Shown here in pieces: positions 16,385-24,298 of a stretch of 37,972 bases of DNA; within the stretch, counting starts at the first letter, position 1; every line of letters starts with the position of its first letter. A program made the position numbers and the translations under genes. The notes beneath the pieces were generated by a model. That model ran no database searches. It was not told the origin of the DNA and was given only the letters and a program-made list of their open reading frames with translations. The DNA comes from JBHIEE01 sp046760445 (lineage in GTDB: Bacteria; Acidobacteriota; Aminicenantia; JdFR-78), in NCBI GenBank assembly GCA_046760445.1, contig JBHIEE010000012.1, forward strand, positions 1-37,972, given 5' to 3'.

Positions 16385-16795
16385 TTAATCCTCTTCTTTG
16401 TAAAAATAATTGATTTCCCATTCAGCAGTGGCAGGACTGTCTGAGCCGTGGACAGCATTACGCTCCACCGAAAAGCCAAATTCATGGCGCAGAGTCCCTG
16501 GCTCAGCCAGGGCAGGGTCGGTGGCACCCATCACTTTGCGCCAGTGAGAGATGGCATGCTCTCTTTCTAATATCATAATTACAATTTCCCCGGAGGACAT
16601 AAAATCTGTCAAGCTTTCGTAAAACCGCTTGTCCTTATGAACAATGTAAAAACCTTTTGCTTCTTCCTTGGTGAGATGAAGCATTCTAAGGCCCGAAATT
16701 TTAAAACCCTCTTCTTCAATTCTCTGGATAATTTTGCCAATCACTTTCTTTTTAACGGCATCAGGCTTGATAATGGCTAAAGTTTTCTCAACCAT
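16385..16795 (-). CDS. ndk: Nucleoside diphosphate kinase
   Basis: 136-aa cytoplasmic enzyme that transfers the gamma-phosphate from ATP to other nucleoside diphosphates through a phosphohistidine. The active-site signature NAVHGSDS carries the catalytic H116, and KPDAV (10-14) and the GATDP loop (90-94) are present. Length is standard. The start is fixed by AAAGGAGGAGG just upstream. A candidate promoter lies about 30 bp upstream, so it can be expressed alone. It precedes the DUF362 gene by 190 bp on the same strand with no evident functional link. Confidence 0.97.
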   Translation of the reverse strand: MVEKTLAIIKPDAVKKKVIGKIIQRIEEEGFKISGLRMLHLTKEEAKGFYIVHKDKRFYESLTDFMSSGEIVIMILEREHAISHWRKVMGATDPALAEPGTLRHEFGFSVERNAVHGSDSPATAEWEINYFYKEED

Positions 16796-16826
16796 ACCTC
16801 CTCCTTTTATTATTAAATCATCACTT

Positions 16827-16855
16827 GATATATCTTAATCTCTCACAGGAGTCAA
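16827..16855 (-). promoter_or_regulatory. Candidate promoter of ndk
   Basis: On the minus strand TTGACT (16850-16855) and TATATC (16827-16832) are spaced 17 bp apart, 31 bp before the ATG. Confidence 0.45.
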
Positions 16856-17032
16856 CTTTAGCTGATAATGAAGGCTTTTAAAGTAAATCATTAAATGAAA
16901 TGTAGGGACATGGCCTTGGTTTGTGGATTTAATGTGACAATATATCCGGGAAGAAAACATCAGGAAAAATATGTAAAAGGTAACTTTTTCACAAAAAAAT
17001 TCGTTTTATTATTGTAGTGGAGGTTAAGTATT

Positions 17033-18955
17033 ATGAAAGCATTACAATTATTTCTTCTCATTTTGCTTTCCTTTCCTCAACAGTGGACCATTGCTGAAGA
17101 AGCTAAGATTTTTCAGACTCTTCGACCTATCCAAATTGATGGAACCCTTAATGATTGGGAAGGAATGTCCGCCTTGATGGTAGAGTTTGACCTCAATGGC
17201 AACAAGGTGTTATTCCCTGATGATATTGAGGTCAAAGCCTGGCTAAGCTTTGATGAGAAAAGATTCTTAGTTGGGGTGGAAGCTCAGGACAACTGCTTTG
17301 AGTTTCCAGAAAGGAGTTGGAGATATGGGGATGGATTTTACTTAACTTTTGTTGATATTCGAAAGCAAAATCCGAGCAATTATTTCTACTCTTTTGGTTT
17401 CTCAATTGAAAAAGGTGTAGTCAGAAAAATTCTTGTCAATAAGGATGGAGAATATTTTCCAAGAGCGGATCTTTCAAAAATTGAATTCAATGTTCGACTC
17501 GAAAAAGAAAACCATCGTATTCTCTATGAAGCAGGGATTCCTTTTGAAAATGTATTCCCCTTCAAGCCCTTCTTACATCAGAAATGGGGAATCAATCTTA
17601 TCTACATTGATCGAGATCAAAGAAAAAGAAAAATCCTCCAGCTTTTTCCTGACAGGGCTTATGACACAGAAAAGACAAATCTAAGAAATGGGCTGCCTTT
17701 TGATTTTATCCCAGCAAAATTAAGCGCAACTGAACCAGTTCAAATCCAAACTGCAATCTCATCCAACCTGGTTTATAAGGGAAATCCTTTTGAAATCCTG
17801 ATTGCTGTTAATTCACCTGGAGTTTTTAAGAGGAATCGTCTCTTAGTAAAAGTTTCCCGAGAAGAAACAATTGTAAAATTTGTTAATAAAAATATTCCTC
17901 TGTATAAACACTTAAATAAATTTACCTTTCCTTTAGAACTTCGAAAAATTCTTTCTGGAAAATTAACTCTCCAGATTCAAATCTCTGGAGAAAAAATAAG
18001 ATTTTCTGAGGAATATCCTATCTTTTTTCTTAATCTTCAGGAAATAGAAAATTTCAAACATCGGATCGAAAAGACCAAGAATATCAGCCTCACGTTGGGT
18101 AAAGAAAAATTAAGAGCTGGCTTGCCCATTGCAGAAAGTAGATTGAAATGGGTCTCTGAAATTATTGGCAGAAAAGATCATTTCATTGAGGTAGATACTC
18201 TTGCAAAACATCTTTCTGAACTAAAAGAATGCCTAAATGATTTAGAGAAAGGGAATCTGTCATTTTCGGGGAAAAGAGGTATTTTTCGGCTTGCCCATAG
18301 ATCAAAAGTAGATGACACGCTACAGCCTTATTCAGTATTTATTCCCGAAGCTTGGGATGGGATTCGGAAAGTTCCTCTTTTAGTAATGCTTCATGGAAGT
18401 GGCGTGGATGAGAGAAACACTATCCAGAATGTTAAAAAAATCATGGATCCATCCTTGGACTGGATTGTTCTTGCTCCAAAGGCAAGAGGTCTTTCAGACT
18501 GGTATCTGGGAGACTCAGGCAAAGATGTAATAGAATGTATTGAGTCCATTAAAAATCTTTATCCAATTGATGAAAACCGAATTGCTTTGATGGGTTTCTC
18601 TATGGGAGGATATGGCACATGGAGAATCGGGCTTACTCGTCCTCATATATTTACAGCTTTAGCGGTTCTCTCAGGAGCACTTTTACCTTGGAATTCACCC
18701 CCCGAAAATGAAGCATTTAATTTTATCCAGAAAGAGGAAAAAGTTCCAGTATTGGCTTATCACGGAGATCGAGATAATGCTGTCCCTGTAGAACAGGCAA
18801 GAATAATGGTAAAAAAGCTAAAAGAAGCAGGATATGAATGCGAATATCGAGAAATCAAGGGCGCTGGCCATGGAGATTATCTTCGTGAAGCGTATCCAAA
18901 AATTATTGAATGGTTGAAAAAGAAATTTGAAGAAAAACAAGAGATAAAATCATAA
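17033..18955 (+). CDS. Secreted CBM9-like domain / alpha-beta hydrolase (esterase or peptidase)
   Basis: 640 aa. A signal peptide covers about 1-22 (lysine, then LQLFLLILLSF). Residues about 27-225 resemble family-9 carbohydrate-binding/DOMON-like modules (IQIDGTLNDWEGM near the start). A middle Ig-like or linker part spans about 235-410. Residues about 415-635 are an alpha/beta hydrolase of the PHB-depolymerase/prolyl-oligopeptidase type: nucleophile S523 in GFSMGGYG, acid D581 in HGDRDNAVP, and H613 in GAGHGDY, a complete triad. It probably cleaves ester-linked decorations of polysaccharides, or peptides, outside the cytoplasm. GGAGG lies about 10 nt before the ATG. The gene is divergent from ndk and followed on the same strand by the M28 peptidase. 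Hydrolase is firm; the substrate is unknown. Confidence 0.87.
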   Translation: MKALQLFLLILLSFPQQWTIAEEAKIFQTLRPIQIDGTLNDWEGMSALMVEFDLNGNKVLFPDDIEVKAWLSFDEKRFLVGVEAQDNCFEFPERSWRYGDGFYLTFVDIRKQNPSNYFYSFGFSIEKGVVRKILVNKDGEYFPRADLSKIEFNVRLEKENHRILYEAGIPFENVFPFKPFLHQKWGINLIYIDRDQRKRKILQLFPDRAYDTEKTNLRNGLPFDFIPAKLSATEPVQIQTAISSNLVYKGNPFEILIAVNSPGVFKRNRLLVKVSREETIVKFVNKNIPLYKHLNKFTFPLELRKILSGKLTLQIQISGEKIRFSEEYPIFFLNLQEIENFKHRIEKTKNISLTLGKEKLRAGLPIAESRLKWVSEIIGRKDHFIEVDTLAKHLSELKECLNDLEKGNLSFSGKRGIFRLAHRSKVDDTLQPYSVFIPEAWDGIRKVPLLVMLHGSGVDERNTIQNVKKIMDPSLDWIVLAPKARGLSDWYLGDSGKDVIECIESIKNLYPIDENRIALMGFSMGGYGTWRIGLTRPHIFTALAVLSGALLPWNSPPENEAFNFIQKEEKVPVLAYHGDRDNAVPVEQARIMVKKLKEAGYECEYREIKGAGHGDYLREAYPKIIEWLKKKFEEKQEIKS

Positions 18956-19265
18956 ATATTTTAGAGATGTAGTATGATATAAACGCAATTATGAAAGCTT
19001 GGTTGACTCGGCCTATTGCAATACATCATCGGGTAAATAGAGCACTACTCTACTTTTTGTTGGTCTTATTATTAAAAAAAGCAGCCTGTCCCCTTTTATG
19101 TTACCAAATTGAAATTCATCTGCTCCTCTCAATGGACTTGCATTTCTTTTAACTCTTTTATATTTTTAAGGTTAATGAATATAAAATGGAGGTTTACACC
19201 TCTTAATCCAGCCCACACATTATTGGAGTATTGTGTATGATCTAATTAGATCAAAAGGAGGAATT
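18956..19265. other. Spacer with repeat copy A and a palindrome before the M28 gene
   Basis: 310 bp with no gene. It holds degenerate repeat copy A (18993-19098), a small hairpin gaggtttacacctc near 19189-19202, and the perfect 14-bp palindrome gatctaattagatc (19239-19252) directly before the ribosome binding site aaaaggagg (19253-19261) of the peptidase gene. Confidence 0.6.
18993..19098. repeat. Degenerate ~105-bp intergenic repeat, copy A
   Basis: Aligns with 20828-20932 and 23228-23332 over the whole length. Shared landmarks are tttgcaat(g/a)catc, cgggtaaa, ttg(c/t)tggtct and gcagcctgt followed by a T-rich end. All copies have the same orientation and lie between genes. The most diverged of the full-length copies. 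Confidence 0.65.
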
Positions 19266-20684
19266 ATGCTTTATCTAAGAAATGATGTAAAAAGATCAGT
19301 ATTTAGTTTGTTTCTCATTTTTTTTCTCTTTTCTTCATTCCTCAACTTTCTCCAGGCACAAGATCAGAAAGAAAAACCTCCCTATCTGGAAATTGCAGAG
19401 AAAATTCTCAAAAAAGGATTGAGGGATGAACAGGCTTATGCCATATTGGAAAGATTGACCAGTATCGGGGGCCGACTTTCCGGCTCACCTCAAGCTTCTG
19501 CTGCTGTGGAACTCATGCACCAGAAAATGAAGGATGTGGGACTTGATGAGGTCTATCTTGAACCAATCACCGTGCAGCGCTGGGTGCGCGGAGCACCTGA
19601 AGAAGCAAGGATTATAAATTCTACCACGGCTGGTACCATACCCCTTTCAATCTGTGCTATTGGTGGAAGTATCGCTACCCCTAAAACAGGAATCACGGCG
19701 CAGGTTTTAGAGGTCAAGTCCTTTGAGGAATTAAAGCAATTTGGTGAAAAAGCTAAAGGAAAGATTATCTTCTTCAATCGCCCCATGGATCCAACCTTTA
19801 TCAATACTTTTCAAGCCTATGGAAAGGCTGTAGGTCAAAGGGTGAGAGGAGCAGTAGAAGCAGCAAAGGTTGGTGCTGTGGCTGTTCTGGTTCGCTCGCT
19901 CACAACACGGGTGGATGATTTTCCCCATACCGGTTTGATGAGGTACGATCCACAAGTTCCCAAAATACCAGCGGGTGCTATCAGCACAAAAAGTGCTAAT
20001 TTCCTCAGTAAAATTCTAAAAAGAGAACCTTCCTTAAACGTTTATATGAAGCTGAATTGCCAGAATCTATTTCCAGTAACCTCATTCAATGTAATAGGAC
20101 AGATCACGGGAAGCAAAAAACCCAATGAGATCATCTTATTAGGTGCCCATCTTGATAGCTGGGATCTGGGCGTCGGTGCCCACGATGATGGAGCTGGCTG
20201 CGCTCAGGTAGTGGAAGCATTGCGATTGCTGAAAGAACTGGGACTGAAACCAAAACGCACCATTAGAGGCGTATTGTTTATGAATGAAGAGTTCGGCGTC
20301 ACCGGGGGAAGGGACTACGCGAATGCAGAGAATCGAAAGGTAGAAGACCATCTGGCTGCTATTGAATCAGATCGTGGAGGATTTCTGCCACTTGGATTTT
20401 CTGTGGGAGGCGATTCCTCCACGGTGAAGCATTTGCAAAAATGGGAATATTTGTTCAAACCTTTAGGTATGTATTGGATCCATCCTGGTGGCGGCGGAGC
20501 TGACATTGCTCCTCTTGCAAAGCTTGGCACCATCACCATCGGCCTGGTTCCGGATTCTCAGAGATATTTTGATGTGCACCACTCTGCCAAGGATGTCTTG
20601 GATGCTGTGAATCCGAGGGAACTGGAGTTAGGAGCTATTGCTATGGCTATTTTCGCCTATGTGCTGGCACAAGAGGGGATATAA
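19266..20684 (+). CDS. Secreted M28-family zinc aminopeptidase with PA domain
   Basis: 472 aa from the ATG at 19266, chosen because aaaaggagg ends 4 nt before it; an in-frame ATG 11 codons upstream has none. A signal peptide covers about 1-31 (VFSLFLIFFLFSSFLNFLQAQ), so it acts outside the cytoplasm. A protease-associated domain lies around 130-235. The catalytic M28 domain has all five zinc ligands and the general base: H295 (GAHLDS), D307 (GAHDDG), E341/E342 (NEEFG), D369 (ESDRGG) and H439 (VHHSAKD). Such enzymes release amino-terminal residues or dipeptides, which fits a peptide-consuming lifestyle. Composition is more GC-rich than the right-hand half of the window. No signal for regulation apart from the palindrome just upstream. 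Confidence 0.93.
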   Translation: MLYLRNDVKRSVFSLFLIFFLFSSFLNFLQAQDQKEKPPYLEIAEKILKKGLRDEQAYAILERLTSIGGRLSGSPQASAAVELMHQKMKDVGLDEVYLEPITVQRWVRGAPEEARIINSTTAGTIPLSICAIGGSIATPKTGITAQVLEVKSFEELKQFGEKAKGKIIFFNRPMDPTFINTFQAYGKAVGQRVRGAVEAAKVGAVAVLVRSLTTRVDDFPHTGLMRYDPQVPKIPAGAISTKSANFLSKILKREPSLNVYMKLNCQNLFPVTSFNVIGQITGSKKPNEIILLGAHLDSWDLGVGAHDDGAGCAQVVEALRLLKELGLKPKRTIRGVLFMNEEFGVTGGRDYANAENRKVEDHLAAIESDRGGFLPLGFSVGGDSSTVKHLQKWEYLFKPLGMYWIHPGGGGADIAPLAKLGTITIGLVPDSQRYFDVHHSAKDVLDAVNPRELELGAIAMAIFAYVLAQEGI

Positions 20685-20994
20685 AAATCATTTTAATCAT
20701 ATCTTCTAATAGCTTTTTCAAAATGCCTGGCTTCTTCATTTTCTTGAGCAAAACTTTTCTTTCTTTGGATTTACACTAAAGAGCTCCATTCATCTAATCC
20801 CGATCACTCGCGGTCAATACATATTACAAGAGTTTCGTCGGTTCAGCTCATTTGCAATGCATCTTCAAGTAAATGGAGACCACTTCGCCTTTTGCCGATC
20901 TGATTCTTAAAAAGCAGCCTGTTTCCTTTTATATTCAGTACATATATCTTAGGTCAATAACCAGGCCTAACAACTACTTCTAACACTTATACCA
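20685..20994. other. Spacer between convergent genes with repeat copy B
   Basis: 310 bp between the stops of the M28 and PKD/PA14 genes. It contains repeat copy B (20828-20932). No open frame of note and no terminator with a T-run is visible. Confidence 0.6.
20828..20932. repeat. Degenerate ~105-bp intergenic repeat, copy B
   Basis: About three quarters identical to copy C (23228-23332), both beginning aagagttt and ending in a gcagcc(t/c)gtt-plus-T tract. Between convergent genes, so not part of a coding region. Confidence 0.75.
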
Positions 20995-22893
20995 TTAACG
21001 TCGACTTTTACCCTTTTTTGAGATTTCATGACACAATACAGAAGCTGGGACAAGCTCTCGACTGAATCCTGGTCCCTCCCAGTAGAGCCTGAGGCCGTTT
21101 AACAAATTGATTTCAGTGTATCCTACTCGTAGTGCATGTTTGCCGGCCTTTAAGCCAATTTGTCCAGCTCTTTCTCTCATTTGCATTTTATGCTCGCCAT
21201 TGTTGTCAATAATCCTCTCATCGCCAATGTAAAGTTCCGAGGCGTCATCTGACAGTAAATAAAATGTGTAGACCCCATCAGTGGGTACCTCTAAGTAGCC
21301 AGTAAACAACGCGGCAACGTTGTCTCTGCGGCCAGAAGTAGCAAATTCTACGCCGCCATTCCTCGGAATACCAAGGCTGAGAAAGTTAATTTGTGAGACA
21401 ATGTCGGTTTTATATTCTGTCATTGTTGAAAAATCTGGCACATTTTCCCCACCTTCTGGAGGTAGATCGTAGTATTTTACATGAAGACCAGCCTTGCAAG
21501 AGTCTGGATCTTCAGGGTTACGTAGTGATAATTCACAGAAAGGAACAGTAATTTCAACAATATCGAAACCTCGGCGCCCTTGATTATCTGTAACAGTTAG
21601 CATTGCCCGGTACTTTCCATAAGTAGGAGAAGTATATACATGTGAGGGGTTTTGCTCTGTGGATATAGCTCCATCGCCGAAATACCAACGATAGGATGTG
21701 ATTGTGGCTCCTGGAGCGACCCCAGAGCCTCGGAATTGTACTGACAATGGTGCCCTACCAATCGTAGGACTTGCAGAGGCCTGAACCTCGATTTCTGAAT
21801 TTAACTGGAAAGAAATCTTACCAATATACAGATTGTATCGGATGATATTACTCTGCCCAGCCAGTGTGAAATAAAAGAAGTCAGCGCCAGCCCCTTTTGC
21901 AATAATACCAGGCATATAGCCACCCTTCCATTCTGGATCATCTCCGCTATTCAGGAGCGCAGAAACTTTAACCCACGGACCCCAAGGATAGGGTGCTTCG
22001 AATAGCCCATCGATAGCCAGAAACAGGTATCTCTCAATTCCTTCATGATACATGGCCGAACCCATCTGGTGTGCTTCAAGCCCCTTTAATGGAAGTGCAT
22101 CGGATTCGTCCATTGACCAGACAGGAGCTCCGCCATTCATACCAGCATAATACCGGTAACTGTTGTAGTCCAAGATTGAATTCATCGGTACACGTACAAG
22201 ATACACCATAGGGGGAAACCAATCCCATTCCTTGCCAATACCGAGCGCGTAGACATAGCCATCCTTGTTTAATTCATAATTCTTTCCCATGTTGATAAAA
22301 AAAAGACAACGGAACACGCTTTTCTTCGTTCTTGTCCAAGGGGAGTCGGGAACTTCAACCCATGTTCTGCCATAATCGTCAGAGTAGGCTATGTATCCGT
22401 ATTTAGGGTCACCAAGAGGTGTATGTCCTGCAAAGTAAAGTCGACCATTAAAGAAAAGCAGGCTCGATGGTTTGTCATCTCTGCCTGTTCTTCCATCTGG
22501 CACGAATCGACTTCTTACATAGTCCGAGGGATTCTGCTCGATGAGAAAGTAAGGCACTGGTCCTTTGAACACGCCAACTCCGCAGTCGGTCCCGGGCTTC
22601 ACATCACCTGGCCCCTCACCGTCTCCCCATCCAGTGTAGATATTGTCATCATCAGCCCAGGTGTTCATCCATAAATCACCTGTGCTCGGTATAGGATTCA
22701 TTGGTGGTGTGACAACTTTTGCAGAAAGGATCGTTGGGGCATACAAATCAGCAGAAGATATAGATACAAACCCCCACTGCAAAACAGCCAAAAAAGCAAG
22801 GATCAAGCCACACATTAAAATAATAGGATAGAGTCGTCTTCCTCGAATTACTCTTAGAATCATTTTTTTAAAATTTAATCGATCAGAAACCAT
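20995..22893 (-). CDS. Exported protein with BNR-like region, PKD and PA14 domains
   Basis: 632 aa from the ATG at 22893, preferred because aaaggag lies 6 nt before it; two in-frame Mets 11-12 codons upstream lack a site. A hydrophobic segment at about 22-44 (LYPIILMCGLILAFLAVLQW) is a signal peptide or anchor. Residues about 60-360 contain Trp/Asp-rich strands and the bacterial-neuraminidase-like repeat YSDDYGRTWVEV, suggesting a beta-propeller; no catalytic residue is assigned. A PKD domain spans about 371-449 (YRWYFGDGA, VTDNQG) and a PA14 domain about 464-628 (YTFYLLSDDASELYIG, LRLYWEGP). PA14 and PKD are usually sugar-binding or adhesive modules, so a cell-surface carbohydrate-related role is inferred. 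Codon use is more GC-rich than in the right half of the window. Confidence 0.8.
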   Translation of the reverse strand: MVSDRLNFKKMILRVIRGRRLYPIILMCGLILAFLAVLQWGFVSISSADLYAPTILSAKVVTPPMNPIPSTGDLWMNTWADDDNIYTGWGDGEGPGDVKPGTDCGVGVFKGPVPYFLIEQNPSDYVRSRFVPDGRTGRDDKPSSLLFFNGRLYFAGHTPLGDPKYGYIAYSDDYGRTWVEVPDSPWTRTKKSVFRCLFFINMGKNYELNKDGYVYALGIGKEWDWFPPMVYLVRVPMNSILDYNSYRYYAGMNGGAPVWSMDESDALPLKGLEAHQMGSAMYHEGIERYLFLAIDGLFEAPYPWGPWVKVSALLNSGDDPEWKGGYMPGIIAKGAGADFFYFTLAGQSNIIRYNLYIGKISFQLNSEIEVQASASPTIGRAPLSVQFRGSGVAPGATITSYRWYFGDGAISTEQNPSHVYTSPTYGKYRAMLTVTDNQGRRGFDIVEITVPFCELSLRNPEDPDSCKAGLHVKYYDLPPEGGENVPDFSTMTEYKTDIVSQINFLSLGIPRNGGVEFATSGRRDNVAALFTGYLEVPTDGVYTFYLLSDDASELYIGDERIIDNNGEHKMQMRERAGQIGLKAGKHALRVGYTEINLLNGLRLYWEGPGFSRELVPASVLCHEISKKGKSRR

Positions 22894-23073
22894 TTCATTC
22901 TCCTTTCTGGTTATATTCCCTTTCATCAATAGATCAATCCTATATTAAACTTCTATTCATCATAATATGGTTTTGTCCAAGAAGGCCACATCTTCAGATT
23001 TTTAATCTAAATAAATCTAAATGAAAATAAATTCTATATTTCACATTGACTTTATCTCTTGTCACCTCCAAAG

Positions 23074-23157
23074 TTTTTACTATTAATGTAATCCTAAAAA
23101 TTCTCTATTTCAATAGATCTGCTTAAAGATTCATATTTTCCTTTTCGTATAATTCAG
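23074..23157. repeat. 84-bp repeat, copy 2
   Basis: Second copy of 16206-16289. It keeps the -35 TTGAAA (23108-23113), a -10 TACATT (23085-23090) and a 17-bp spacer, followed by ggaggtg without a proper start codon. It points toward the PKD/PA14 gene about 180 bp away. Confidence 0.75.
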
Positions 23158-23227
23158 TCTTTTTTGAATGGAAAAATATTTATCCCGAGTATTCGGAATA
23201 GACTTTCTATAATAAGTCGACTTTTTT

Positions 23228-23332
23228 AAGAGTTTGGTCGGCTCGACTCATTTGCAGTGTATCTTCGGGTAAAGAGAACATCACTCTGCCTCTTGCTGGT
23301 CTAATTCTTATTAAGGCAGCCCGTTCCTTTTT
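23228..23332. repeat. Degenerate ~105-bp intergenic repeat, copy C
   Basis: Pairs with copies A and B. On the minus strand this copy is an open frame (RIRPARGRVMFSLPEDTLQM), but copies A and B have stops at matching positions, so it is either a decayed coding fragment or non-coding by origin. Confidence 0.75.
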
Positions 23333-23336
23333 CCTT

Positions 23337-23831
23337 TCAGAACTGAAGACAGCAAACACTGTTTCCGCACCAGGCCAGAAATTTTTCAAAATCCTTAAAA
23401 CCAACTCCCACTGTTGCAGTGTTGACATTAGGGTGAAAATTGATGCGTTCCACCTTTTTTAAATCCCGGTCAACCACAACCTGAACCTCTTTTTTGCTGT
23501 CATTGAGCAACCCGAATGGTGAAACCGCACCAGTTGACAGTCCAAGGTACCGCATTAACCGTTCTGCTGATGCAAAGCTGAGCTTCTCTTCCCCTAGTTG
23601 CTCTGCCAGTGCTTTGAGATCTGCTTTTTTCGAATATTCCAGAATGATCAAGTAGTGACGGTTACCCTTTTTGTTGCGTAGAAAAAGATTTTTACAATGG
23701 GCACCAGTAAAGCTTCCCCAGTACTTTTTAGCCTGATCGACTGTAAAAACAGGCGGATGCTCATGCCGGACATAAGAAATACCGAGTCTCTCCAAGACCT
23801 CGTATACTTTCTGTTCACTCTCTGTTAACAT
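23337..23831 (-). CDS. ProX/YbaK-type aminoacyl-tRNA deacylase
   Basis: 164-aa free-standing editing domain of the YbaK/ProX (PrdX, ProXp-ala) family, which hydrolyses mischarged tRNA, typically Ala-tRNA(Pro). Signature segments are present: AHCKNLFLRNKKG with the conserved K47, STGAVSPFGLLND near 96-108, and INFHPNVNTATV near 130-141. Length matches the family. The last residues (CGNSVCCLQF) end against repeat copy C, so the C-terminus may have been altered by the repeat. A weak purine-rich agaataggata precedes the start. No tRNA or synthetase gene is nearby. Confidence 0.92.
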   Translation of the reverse strand: MLTESEQKVYEVLERLGISYVRHEHPPVFTVDQAKKYWGSFTGAHCKNLFLRNKKGNRHYLIILEYSKKADLKALAEQLGEEKLSFASAERLMRYLGLSTGAVSPFGLLNDSKKEVQVVVDRDLKKVERINFHPNVNTATVGVGFKDFEKFLAWCGNSVCCLQF

Positions 23832-24298
23832 TATCCTATTCTCTTCTGTTTATTTCTTTTAATTGAAGATTACTTAAAAATCAATATAAAGGTAACCCCG
23901 AAAAACAGAGGGATAGGAATTTGCTTTTTTGGTTGGCAACGATTTTCTCCATTTTTTGTATGATTCTCATCAGTTAATTCCCTTTATAGCTTTTAGCATA
24001 GGAAAAATTTGATGTCAATTAGCAATTAGCTCTCTCTTTAAAAATTCTTGTGGAGATAGTTTGGGTAAAACTAACTGAAAAAAATTATTTTATGAATGAC
24101 TTTCTTTTGCTGGTCTAACTCTTAAGAAAGTAGCCTGTCCTTTTTTTGTTTACTTAAATTGTCAAAAGTTGAGACCTGACCTAATTTACCCCATTTACAT
24201 CTGTCCGGGGATTTCTTCCTTTTCGAGCTCTTCTTTATAATTTAGTATTTTGAAAAGGAAAAAACTAAAAAATCAAATTAGGAGGATGCGTAGGAAAA
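23832..24298. other. Intergenic region with partial repeat D
   Basis: 467 bp between the deacylase start and the stop of the second RND gene, same-strand neighbours. It is AT-rich, contains partial repeat copy D (24098-24147), and has a long-loop pairing of ttccttttc with gaaaaggaa around 24208-24260. No gene is supported. Confidence 0.55.
24098..24147. repeat. Partial copy D of the intergenic repeat (3' half)
   Basis: Matches only the right half of copies A-C: ttttgctggtcta, cttaagaaag, tagcctgtcc and the T-run. A weak match to the left half (gggtaaaa at 24063) may mean a full but eroded copy. Confidence 0.6.

Larger units (their letters stand above)
22894..23336. other. Repeat-rich spacer upstream of the PKD/PA14 gene
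   Basis: 443 bp with no gene. From left: AT-rich leader, 84-bp repeat copy 2 with a promoter-like pair on the minus strand (23085-23113), the imperfect palindrome atcccgagtattcggaat (23182-23199), and repeat copy C (23228-23332), which reaches to within a few bases of the deacylase stop. Confidence 0.65.

Noticed and set aside
23207..23428. 73-codon minus-strand frame across repeat copy C
   Set aside because: It overlaps the deacylase gene and the repeat; the other repeat copies are broken by stops.
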